From: Burkholderia sp. 4M9327F10
GTDB taxonomy: Bacteria > Pseudomonadota > Gammaproteobacteria > Burkholderiales > Burkholderiaceae
DNA: 64,000 bases
Direction: 5' to 3'
NCBI RefSeq assembly: GCF_005503145.1
Contig: NZ_SCNV01000034.1
Location: 17,183 to 81,182 of the forward strand
Under the pieces are notes generated by a model. That model worked only from the letters and a program-made list of their open reading frames with translations, searched no databases and was not told the DNA's origin. This document shows, piece after piece, positions 57,087 to 64,000 of the stretch; within the stretch, counting starts at the first letter, position 1, and each line of letters starts with the position of its first letter. The translations under genes and the position numbers were made by a program.

Positions 57087-58014
57087 CGCCGTTCACCCGG
57101 CTCAGCGCGGGATGCTGGGCGGCAAAGCGGTCGATTCTTTCGGCAATCCCGGCGCAATCGCGCAGCACGACCCAGTGCCCGGCGTCGATCGTGTCGCGCG
57201 TGTAGTCGCCTAGCCATCCTTCAAGACCCAGCGAAAGTGCCGGCCCCACATAAAGATCGCGCAGCGGTGCGATGAACTGCACCGGCGCATGCGCCGCGCG
57301 CTCGCGTGGACGAAGCAGCCGGTCGATGAAATTGGCGCGGTACAGGTTCAGGCCATTGACCCCGTTGCGCAGTTGGGCGGGGTCGTGAGCAGGGCGGACG
57401 CGTTCGGTGAGCCGCAGCCACAGCGGCCATGCCCGTGCGCCGCCGCAGCGCCAGACCAGCTCCGGCAAGAGCGGCAGATGAAAGAAGAAGATGTACCAGG
57501 ACTTGAGGGCCTGGCGTAGCGCGCTTGCGGACGGTCTTGCGGAACTTTGCGCGGCGGTTTTGACGGCGGCGTGTCCGCGCTGGCCTTTGACGCCGCGCAG
57601 GCCCAGCGCTGCATGGTCGAGGCAGGGCCCCGAGATTGACGTAAACGATGCGATGCTGCCTTCGAATGCCGCGCCCGTCACAGCTTCCCAACTCTGGATC
57701 GATCCCCAGTCATGCCCAACCAGATGAAACGCCTGTCCGCCGCAGGTGGCCTCCGCGACCGCGGCCAGATCGGACGCCAGCCGCTCCAGACGATAGCCGT
57801 CCCGCCCTGCGGGTGCGTCCGAGGCGCCGGCGCCGCGCACGTCGTAGGCAATCACGCGATAACGGCCGTCCAGTCGCGCCCGCACCGGCTCCCACACCGC
57901 GGCCGAATCCGGATAGCCGTGCACCAGCACTAGCGGCGGCGCTTCGCGCGGTCCGCTGACGTACACCGCAAGGCGTACGTCGCCGGCGTCGACGACGAGC
58001 GTGTCGCGAATCAC
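57061..58014 (-). CDS. Alpha/beta hydrolase (epoxide hydrolase/haloalkane dehalogenase-like)
   Basis: A 317-aa hydrolase. LVHGYPDSAAVW is the oxyanion loop and VGHDWGS the nucleophile elbow with an aspartate nucleophile, as in epoxide hydrolases and dehalogenases. The C-terminal DAGHWVVLRDC supplies the histidine. Translation starts at a GTG (58014) that overlaps the stop of the upstream hydrolase as GTGA. It ends the four-gene operon with FMO, SDR and diiron-like hydrolase. Confidence 0.85.
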   Translation of the reverse strand: MIRDTLVVDAGDVRLAVYVSGPREAPPLVLVHGYPDSAAVWEPVRARLDGRYRVIAYDVRGAGASDAPAGRDGYRLERLASDLAAVAEATCGGQAFHLVGHDWGSIQSWEAVTGAAFEGSIASFTSISGPCLDHAALGLRGVKGQRGHAAVKTAAQSSARPSASALRQALKSWYIFFFHLPLLPELVWRCGGARAWPLWLRLTERVRPAHDPAQLRNGVNGLNLYRANFIDRLLRPRERAAHAPVQFIAPLRDLYVGPALSLGLEGWLGDYTRDTIDAGHWVVLRDCAGIAERIDRFAAQHPALSRVNGVSAFVASV

Positions 58015-58889
58015 GCGGCCGCCCGCACGCCGCGCCGGCTGGCCTTGAGCGCAACGGGATTGGCGGCATTGGCCGACTCGACCGCGGCGACCAGCCCGTC
58101 GATCCGCGCCAGTTGCGCGCGGTTGTCGTAATCCCACGGATGGAAGCTGGGTTTGAAAAAGCGCAGCCATTCCAGCGCAATGCCCGGAAACACGCCGTGC
58201 TTCGGTCCGTACAGAAACTTGACGACCCGCCACATGCCGCGCAGATGGCCGCCGCGCTTGCGGTCGGCGATCAGAAGCCGCACGTGGTAGTCGAACACGA
58301 TCAGCCAGAACACCGCCGTCACGGTCAGCATGGTGCCGGTGCGCAGCAGATAGCGCGCGGGGCCAGGCTTTATCGCGGTGTTCCAGACGTCGAACGAGAC
58401 GGCCTTGTGTTCGGTTTCTTCGAGCGCATGCCAGGTCCACATCTGCACATAGCCTTCGACCGATCCGCCCACTCGCGTTTCGTCCTCCAGCAGCAGCCCG
58501 GCGAGCATCGCCGTGTAGTGTTCGAGCGCGACGGTCATCGCAAGCTGGAACGACTTCGGCATCTTGCGATTGAGGTTGAGAAACATCGTCAGGCGCCGGT
58601 CGAGCATATGCGCGGGAAGCCCAGCGGCGTTGAGCAGATCGTTGTATTCGATATGCTCGCGCGTGTGCATGGCTTCCTGGCCGATAAAACCGAGCACCTG
58701 CTTTTTCAGCACCGGATCGGCAATGCAGTCGCGGTAGTTGCGCACGCTGTCCATGAAGAAGCGCTCGCCCGCGGGGAACAGCAAAGACAGTGCGTTGAAG
58801 AAGTGCGTCACATGCGAGCCTTGCTGGTGCCAGTCGCAGGCGCGCTCAGGCGGTAAGGCAAAACGAAGGTCGCGGCGAATGGGCATCAT
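58011..58889 (-). CDS. Metal-dependent hydrolase of the PF10118 (ferritin-like diiron) type
   Basis: A 292-aa helical protein. The paired ligand blocks GQEAMHTREH and WHALEETEHKAVSFDVW look like the ExxH and ExxEH diiron sites of ferritin-like oxidases, with an extra VALEHYTAMLAG segment. A hydrophobic helix (RTGTMLTVTAVFWLIVF) suggests membrane contact. The family is named metal-dependent hydrolase, though the real reaction is unproven. A GGAGA site precedes tandem ATGs at 58889. It is third in the oxidation operon. Confidence 0.8.
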   Translation of the reverse strand: MMPIRRDLRFALPPERACDWHQQGSHVTHFFNALSLLFPAGERFFMDSVRNYRDCIADPVLKKQVLGFIGQEAMHTREHIEYNDLLNAAGLPAHMLDRRLTMFLNLNRKMPKSFQLAMTVALEHYTAMLAGLLLEDETRVGGSVEGYVQMWTWHALEETEHKAVSFDVWNTAIKPGPARYLLRTGTMLTVTAVFWLIVFDYHVRLLIADRKRGGHLRGMWRVVKFLYGPKHGVFPGIALEWLRFFKPSFHPWDYDNRAQLARIDGLVAAVESANAANPVALKASRRGVRAAA

Positions 58890-58916
58890 GGCTTTTCTCC
58901 TTATGATCCTGAGGGT

Positions 58917-59840
58917 TCAGGCGCGCTTTCCGGTGGACTGGGCGCGCTGCGCGGCCTGGGTGACCGAGGCGCGCTTGTGCGCGAGCCGCTGCATGCGGCG
59001 CGTCTGCATCACCACGAGCGCCTGGTAGGCCGCGGGCAGGGTCCGGGCGAGCCAGTCGGCGGCACGCGCGTCGCGGCCGATCAGCACGCGCCGCTTGTTG
59101 TGGCGCACGCCGTCGAGAATGACGCGCGCCGCTTCATCGGCTGTGGTGATGAAGAACTTTTCGAAGTCGTCCTTGCCCTGCTGTTCGCTCTCCAGCATGA
59201 AGCCCACCATGTTCGGGGCGATCCGGCTCGATTGGGCGATGCTGGTGCGGATGCCGCCTGGATGCACGCTGGTGGCCGAGACGCCGCATTTCATCAGGTC
59301 GAGCTCCTGGCGCAGCGCTTCGGTGAAACCACGCACGGCAAACTTGGTGGCGTTGTAGCCGCTCATGCCTGGTTGTGCGAACAGACCAAACACGCTCGAC
59401 GTATTGACGATATGCCCGGCGCCCGACGCCTTCAGATGCGGCAGGAACGCCTTGGTCCCATGCACCACGCCCCAGAAGTTGATACCGACGATCCACTCCA
59501 GATCGGCGTAGTCCATGCCGTCGATCGTGCTGGAGAGTGCGACGCCCGCGTTGTTGAAAACGAGATTCACGCGCTCGTGCTGAGCCACGGTTTCAGCGGC
59601 CCAGTCGTACATGGCCGCGCGATCCGCCACATCGAGCACCCGTGTCGTCACCCGCAGCGGCGCGCCGGTCACTTGCGGCGCCTGCGCCTGGGCGAGCCGC
59701 GCGGTTTCGGCGAGGCCGCTTGGATTGCGATCGGCAAGTGCCAAGTGACAGCCTTCGCGCGCCAGCTGGATAGCCAGCGAGCGGCCCATACCCGAGCCCG
59801 CGCCGGTGATGGCGGCAACCCGGTCAGTGAAATTCTTCAT
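58917..59840 (-). CDS. Short-chain dehydrogenase/reductase
   Basis: A 307-aa classical SDR. AITGAGSGMGRSLA is the cofactor glycine loop, NNAG follows at about residue 90, and the catalytic Ser, Tyr and Lys lie in NTSSVFG and YNATKFAV. ALADRN after strand 2 carries an aspartate, which favours NAD over NADP. The C-terminal extension (NKRRVLIGRDARAADWL) fits the group that works beside FMO/BVMO genes. It follows the monooxygenase gene by 22 bp. Confidence 0.88.
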   Translation of the reverse strand: MKNFTDRVAAITGAGSGMGRSLAIQLAREGCHLALADRNPSGLAETARLAQAQAPQVTGAPLRVTTRVLDVADRAAMYDWAAETVAQHERVNLVFNNAGVALSSTIDGMDYADLEWIVGINFWGVVHGTKAFLPHLKASGAGHIVNTSSVFGLFAQPGMSGYNATKFAVRGFTEALRQELDLMKCGVSATSVHPGGIRTSIAQSSRIAPNMVGFMLESEQQGKDDFEKFFITTADEAARVILDGVRHNKRRVLIGRDARAADWLARTLPAAYQALVVMQTRRMQRLAHKRASVTQAAQRAQSTGKRA

Positions 59841-59862
59841 CGCGTCTCTCCTGTATTTTCTT

Positions 59863-61467
59863 TTAAGTCGCTTCGGCCGAAGCACTGGAAGAAGCGGCAG
59901 CCGAAGCGACCCCTCGTATCGAAGCGAGGTGCTGCACGTCCGGCACGGTGTGCGGCTGAGCGGCAGGCGCGGGCGCATAGGCAAAGTAATCGTCCATGCT
60001 GAACGTGCTGGTCGCCTGGCGAAAGCGGAACGCGAAACCCGGCCACAGCGTGGTGTTCTTGCCGGTCTTCGGATCGAGGTACCAGCTCTTGCAGCCCCCG
60101 GTGGACCAGATGGCGCGGCCGAGTTTCTGCTGGATCTGCTCGTTGTAGGCGCGTTCCACCTGGGGCCGTACTTCGATCGCAGCGGCGCGTTCGCTGTGCA
60201 TGGTCTGCAGCGCGCGCAGGATGTATTCGACCTGCGACTCGATCATATACACCATCGAGTTGTGGCCGAGCCCCGTGTTCGGGCCGACGATCATGAAGAA
60301 GTTCGGATAGCCAGGCAGTGCGGTGCCCAGGTAAGCATGGGCGCCGTCGCGCCAGGTATCGACGATATCGACACCGCCTTTGCCGCGCACCACGCCACGC
60401 GGGAACGGGTCCGCTACCTGGAAGCCGGTGCCGAAGATCACGCAGTCGGCCGGATGGCGCACGCCGTCGGCGGTGACCACAGCGTCTTCTTCGATGCGCG
60501 CAATGCCGTTCGTCACCACCGAAACATTCTGGCGCGACAGGGCGGGGAAGTAGTCGTTCGAAATCAGAATGCGCTTGCAGCCCATCGTGTAGTTGGGCGT
60601 GAGCGTGGCGCGCAGTTGCGGATCGGCCACCTGGCGGTGCAGATGGCGCACTGCGACTTTCTGCGCCGTCTTCATTAGCGAAGGATGAATCGCGAAGCCG
60701 AAGGCACGTGACTCCAGCATGCAGTAGAGACCCGCGCGCAGGATTTTTTGCGTGAAGGGCAGGTGGCGGAACAGCCATTGCTCGAACGGTTTCACCGCGC
60801 GGTCGGCCTTCGGCATGATCCACGGCGGGGTGCGCTGAAACAGGTTCAGTTGTGCGACGCGCGGCGCGATCTGCGGCACGAACTGGATCGCGCTCGCACC
60901 CGTGCCGATCACGGCGACGCGCTTGCCTTCGAGCGCATAGCTGTGGTCCCAGTTCTGCGAGTGGAAGGTCTTGCCCCTGAAGCTGTCGAGCCCTGGAATA
61001 TCCGGCAGCGCCGCCCGCGACAGGCCGCCCATGCCCGACACCAGCACGCGCGCCGACCAGCGCTGGCCGTTGGCGAACACCATTTGCCAACGGTGGCTGG
61101 CTTCGTCGTAGGTGGCGCTCAGCAGTTCGTGGCCGAAGCGAAGGTGCTTCGCCACGCCGAAACGCTGGGTGCATTGCTCCAGATACGCACGGATTTCCGG
61201 CTGGCGCGCGAACATGCGGCTCCAGCGGGGATTCGGCGCGAACGAGAACGAGTAGACGTGCGATTGCACGTCGCAGGCGCAGCCGGGGTAGTGGTTGTCG
61301 CGCCAGGTGCCGCCGACCGAATCGGCCTTTTCGGCGACCATGAAGTCGGTCATGCCGGCTTGCCGGAGCCGGATTGCCATGCCGAGACCGGCAAAGCCCG
61401 AACCGATGATCGCGATATCGGTTTCGAGGGGCGCCAAGGCGTCGGGGGGCATCGTACGAGCGTTCAT
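59863..61467 (-). CDS. Flavin-containing monooxygenase, Baeyer-Villiger type
   Basis: A 534-aa NAD(P)H/FAD monooxygenase. The FAD loop IIGSGFAGLGMAIRL is at residue 20, the BVMO fingerprint FRGKTFHSQNWDH (F-x-G-x3-H-x3-W) at about 160, and the second Rossmann loop VAVIGTGASAIQF follows. Members oxidise ketones or long-chain substrates to esters. The start at 61467 fits the family; 18 extra residues are possible upstream. First gene of an operon with SDR and two hydrolases, comparable to mymA-type lipid modification units. Confidence 0.88.
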   Translation of the reverse strand: MNARTMPPDALAPLETDIAIIGSGFAGLGMAIRLRQAGMTDFMVAEKADSVGGTWRDNHYPGCACDVQSHVYSFSFAPNPRWSRMFARQPEIRAYLEQCTQRFGVAKHLRFGHELLSATYDEASHRWQMVFANGQRWSARVLVSGMGGLSRAALPDIPGLDSFRGKTFHSQNWDHSYALEGKRVAVIGTGASAIQFVPQIAPRVAQLNLFQRTPPWIMPKADRAVKPFEQWLFRHLPFTQKILRAGLYCMLESRAFGFAIHPSLMKTAQKVAVRHLHRQVADPQLRATLTPNYTMGCKRILISNDYFPALSRQNVSVVTNGIARIEEDAVVTADGVRHPADCVIFGTGFQVADPFPRGVVRGKGGVDIVDTWRDGAHAYLGTALPGYPNFFMIVGPNTGLGHNSMVYMIESQVEYILRALQTMHSERAAAIEVRPQVERAYNEQIQQKLGRAIWSTGGCKSWYLDPKTGKNTTLWPGFAFRFRQATSTFSMDDYFAYAPAPAAQPHTVPDVQHLASIRGVASAAASSSASAEAT

Positions 61468-61694
61468 CCGATCCGTCTCCTTTTTATTCACTCTTAACTG
61501 TGACATTGAGTGATGTAACAATAGGGGCTGAGATCGAATCCCGCAAGGGGTGGTTTAGATTGCGGACTCTATGGGGGACGGCGAGGATCTGGCGAGAAGT
61601 GGGGGCAAAGCGGGGAATGAGGCGGGTACAACGCGCGGCTACAACGCGGGGAGAAGCGAAGCGGCCAGCCGCGGCTGGCCGCTGACGGGCTTAC

Positions 61695-62594
61695 TTATTG
61701 CGTAACCACTCGCGATACAGCCGCGCCACGACCCGCTACCGGCTCGCTCGCGTCGCTGTTCTGCACGATATGCAATTCCCGCGTGCGTACCGGCAAGCCG
61801 CATTGCGCGGCGTTGAGCGTCTGGCGCACCTGGCGGGCGAGATCCCAGCGCATGTCCCAGAACACGTCGATATTGGCCCAGACGCGAATATTCAGCACCA
61901 CGGTACTGTCGTCGAAGCGGCTCACCATCACTTGCGGCGCTGGACTTTGCAGGGCGCGCGGGTCGGAGGCGGCGAGGGCGCGCAGTGCGGCGAGCGCGTG
62001 ATCCACATCGTCGCGCACGGAGATTTCCACTTCCAGATCGAGGCGGCGGGTCGGATTGCGGTTGTAGTTGCGGATCGAGTTGCTCCACAGCGCGCTATTC
62101 GGCACGTATTCGCAGATTCCATCGGCCTTGGTGAGGCGTGTGGTGAACAGGCTGATTTCTTCGACCGTGCCCGCGACGGTGCCCGTGCCGGCTTCAATCG
62201 AGTCGCCCACCTTGAACGGGCGCAGCAGCAACAGCATGATGCCGGCCGCGATGTTCTGCATCGTGCCTTGCAGCGCGAGGCCGATGGCCAGTCCGGCGGC
62301 GCCCAGTACGGCGACGATGCTCGCAGTCTGAATGCCCAGTTGCGACAGCGCGCCGATGATGGCGACCACGCGAATGCCCCACAGGCTGGTGTCGCAGAGA
62401 ATCGGGCGCAGCGTGGCGTCCATGCGTGTCTGACGGGAGAGCAGGCGGTTGAGCGAGCGCGAGACGCGGCGGGCGACCCACCAGCCGACCACGAGGATCA
62501 GCGCGGCGGCGCACAGGTGCATGGAGATGGTGGAGAGCGCATCCCAGAGAAAGCTCCACCGGCTCGGATGGATCTGGGCAAGAAGGTTCTGCAT
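61695..62594 (-). CDS. MscS-family mechanosensitive channel
   Basis: A 299-aa membrane protein. Three helices precede the pore helix ASIVAVLGAAGLAIGLALQGTMQNIAAGIMLLLLRPFKVGD, which has the glycine/alanine packing pattern of MscS TM3. The beta domain follows with GTVEEISLFTTRLTKADGICEYVPN and NYNRNPTRRLDLEVEI. It opens under membrane tension during osmotic downshock. It is monocistronic with no osmotic box that I can identify. Confidence 0.9.
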   Translation of the reverse strand: MQNLLAQIHPSRWSFLWDALSTISMHLCAAALILVVGWWVARRVSRSLNRLLSRQTRMDATLRPILCDTSLWGIRVVAIIGALSQLGIQTASIVAVLGAAGLAIGLALQGTMQNIAAGIMLLLLRPFKVGDSIEAGTGTVAGTVEEISLFTTRLTKADGICEYVPNSALWSNSIRNYNRNPTRRLDLEVEISVRDDVDHALAALRALAASDPRALQSPAPQVMVSRFDDSTVVLNIRVWANIDVFWDMRWDLARQVRQTLNAAQCGLPVRTRELHIVQNSDASEPVAGRGAAVSRVVTQ

Positions 62595-62939
62595 GGCCTT
62601 GACGGTCCTTGTTTTCAGGCGGCGGCGAGCGAGCGCCGGCGCGATGGTTCATAAGAGGCAGTGGGTGCAGACGCGCCCGCGCGAGGCGGGCGTCAATCGG
62701 CAAGAGCCAGCCAGAGCGTGCGCGAGAGCACGCAATGGTCCGCAAGAGCGGGGCAACCCGAAGAACGACGCTTGAGAAGCGTACGTAGGAGGGACCGAGG
62801 GGGGAAGGGAAAGTTCTACTGCTACAACGTTTTTGACAATTTGTGATTGGGCGACGAGAGCGGGGTGAGTGCGGGATGAGTGCGGGAGGACAGGGGAGCA
62901 ACGGCGGGACAGGCGCCTCGCGCCCACCCCGCGATCCGC
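62595..62939. other. Intergenic region between MscS and sulfonate-binding genes
   Basis: About 345 bp with no gene. An imperfect GC-rich hairpin with arms GCCCGC and GCGGGC lies near 62677-62692, without a T-run, and an AT-rich patch at 62810-62850 may be the mscS promoter area. Nothing else is clear. Confidence 0.4.
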
Positions 62940-64000
62940 TTACTTCTCGGCGAGACTCGCCGTCACATCGCGGTTTTGCCAGACATTGTCGCGCACGGTG
63001 ATTTTCTGCGGAATCAGATGCGCGCCGTAGAACGCGTCGGCGACACTTTGCTGCGACTGGACGATTTCGTCGGTGACCGCCGTGGTGCCGTACGGGTAGC
63101 GGCGCACCCATGTCTGGACCAGCTTGATGTCGAGACCGACCTTCGGCGCAATCAGCGCGGCGGTTTCGTCGGGATGCTGGTTGACCCACTGGCCGGTCGT
63201 GCGCAACTGTCCCAGCAGCGCGCCAATCACATCAGGATGCTGCTGGGCGAAGCCGCGGGTCGCCTCATAGAAGCTGTACGCGGTGTTGACGTTCGAATAG
63301 TCGGCCAGCGTGCGCGCCTTCAGCGTGTCCTGGGCCGCTGCATAGTAAGGATCCCAAATGACCCAGGCGTCGACGTCGCCGTTCTCGAAGGCCGCACGGG
63401 CGTCGGCCGGCGCCAGGTAGACCGGGTGGATGTCCTCGAAGCGCAGCCCCGCTTTCTGCAGCACTTCGAGCAGCAGAAAGTTCGAACTCGAGCCCTTTTG
63501 CAGCGCGACGCGTTTGCCCTTCAGCCCGGCGACCGTCTGCAGCGGCGAATCGGGCTTGACGATGACCGCTTCGCTATGACGGCCCTGAGGCTCCGCGCCC
63601 ACGTAGACGAAGCCGGCCCCTGCGGCCTGGGCGAACACCGGCGGCGGCGCGCCCGTGTAGCCGAAGTCGATGCTGTTGGCGTTCAGTGCTTCGAGCAGTT
63701 GCGGCCCGGCCGGAAACTCGAACCACTTCACGCTATAGCCGAGCGGCTTGAGCTTTTGCTCCAGCGAGCCTTGCGCTTTCAGGATCGCGAGCAAGCCGGA
63801 CTTCTGAAAGCCGATGCGCAGAACCTTGTCCGTGGCATGGCCGGTGTCCTGGGCGAAGGCTTCGGCGGGCGCCAGCAGGGCTGCTGAGCCCAGCGTGGCA
63901 AATGCGGCGCATGCCGTAAGCGCGCCGAGGATCGTGCGTCTCGCGAATGCGGCAGGGGGCGATGCGGGCCGAGGGGCGGGGCGGTTCGATTGGCTTGCCA
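62940..64000 (-). CDS. Aliphatic sulfonate/nitrate-type ABC binding protein (SsuA family), 5' end outside window
   Basis: At least 353 codons are visible and the reading frame is open to the right edge, so the start lies beyond it. A signal peptide (RRTILGALTACAAFATLG to AEAFAQ) is seen at about 63850-63940. The mature part has VLRIGFQKSGLL, GYSVKWFEFPAGPQLLEALNANSIDFGYTGAPP and DVDAWVIWDPYYAAAQ, which are SsuA-type. It would bind alkanesulfonates for uptake as a sulfur source. Permease and ATPase genes, if any, are outside the window to the left of transcription or elsewhere. Confidence 0.85.
   Translation of the reverse strand, partial: ASQSNRPAPRPASPPAAFARRTILGALTACAAFATLGSAALLAPAEAFAQDTGHATDKVLRIGFQKSGLLAILKAQGSLEQKLKPLGYSVKWFEFPAGPQLLEALNANSIDFGYTGAPPPVFAQAAGAGFVYVGAEPQGRHSEAVIVKPDSPLQTVAGLKGKRVALQKGSSSNFLLLEVLQKAGLRFEDIHPVYLAPADARAAFENGDVDAWVIWDPYYAAAQDTLKARTLADYSNVNTAYSFYEATRGFAQQHPDVIGALLGQLRTTGQWVNQHPDETAALIAPKVGLDIKLVQTWVRRYPYGTTAVTDEIVQSQQSVADAFYGAHLIPQKITVRDNVWQNRDVTASLAEK

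Noticed and set aside
1..64000. CRISPR arrays, insertion sequences, rRNA or tRNA genes
   Set aside because: I read through the window and saw no regularly spaced repeats, transposase genes with terminal repeats, or recognisable structural RNA sequences; a dedicated tRNA or IS search was not possible here.

Overview
The window is high-GC bacterial DNA with compact, heavily overlapping operons and looks like a chromosome segment of a Burkholderiaceae member, most likely Paraburkholderia or Burkholderia. The evidence is a BPSS1780-type membrane protein, malonate decarboxylase genes, Fur boxes of the GAGAAT-ATTCTC type and a cyanide-insensitive bd oxidase with its small partner protein. I see no rRNA, tRNA, CRISPR array, insertion sequence or prophage. 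The last gene runs off the right edge.

Layout. 0-4 kb holds housekeeping singletons: a membrane metallophosphoesterase, a small membrane protein, a RutE-like nitroreductase, an AlkB-like dioxygenase and a universal stress protein. 4.2-12.8 kb is a complete biotin-independent malonate decarboxylase operon, led by its GntR regulator (regulator-mdcA-B-C-D-E-G-H) and divergent from an MFS carrier that probably imports malonate; a palindromic operator lies between them. 12.9-13.65 kb is a YefM-YoeB toxin-antitoxin pair with a recognisable promoter-operator. 13.7-16.3 kb is a TonB-dependent siderophore receptor with a distant Fur box. 16.3-18.3 kb is an EamA exporter divergent from a LysR regulator.

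18.3-26.4 kb is an apparent Fur-controlled iron system on the minus strand: OprB-type porin, exported beta-propeller protein, Tat-exported DyP peroxidase (EfeB-like), then an FbpABC ferric importer. 26.9-28.5 kb holds an arylamine N-acetyltransferase and an isoprenylcysteine-methyltransferase-like membrane protein.

28.8-41.5 kb is the most unusual part: two polar amino-acid ABC importer operons that converge on two different HutC-type regulators. One carries a histidine ammonia-lyase homologue that has lost the Ala-Ser-Gly triad needed to make the MIO cofactor. The other is divergent from a 2-oxoglutarate/Fe(II) oxygenase and an FAD-linked 2-hydroxyacid-type dehydrogenase. Each half has its own GTNTANAC operator pair. 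I read this as a catabolic locus for an unknown amino-acid-like substrate, not as a hut operon, because hutU, hutI and hutG are absent.

41.4-49.8 kb holds a BPSS1780-like membrane protein, a very large GMC oxidoreductase fused to an alpha/beta hydrolase with a cysteine nucleophile, a sigma-like protein of unknown role, and a hybrid histidine kinase convergent with a LuxR-type response regulator. A 12-bp perfect inverted repeat lies between the sigma-like and kinase genes. 50.2-53 kb is the cioAB terminal oxidase with a DUF2474-type small protein and a perfect FNR/ANR box. 53.1-53.8 kb is a second toxin-antitoxin pair, followed by a promoter-hairpin-terminator arrangement that predicts a small RNA of about 78 nt.

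54.2-64 kb holds a tautomerase, a class II aldolase, a urea-transporter-like protein, a glycolipid-binding-like protein, a four-gene lipid/xenobiotic oxidation operon (FMO/BVMO, SDR, diiron-like hydrolase, alpha/beta hydrolase), an MscS channel and a truncated sulfonate-type periplasmic binding protein.
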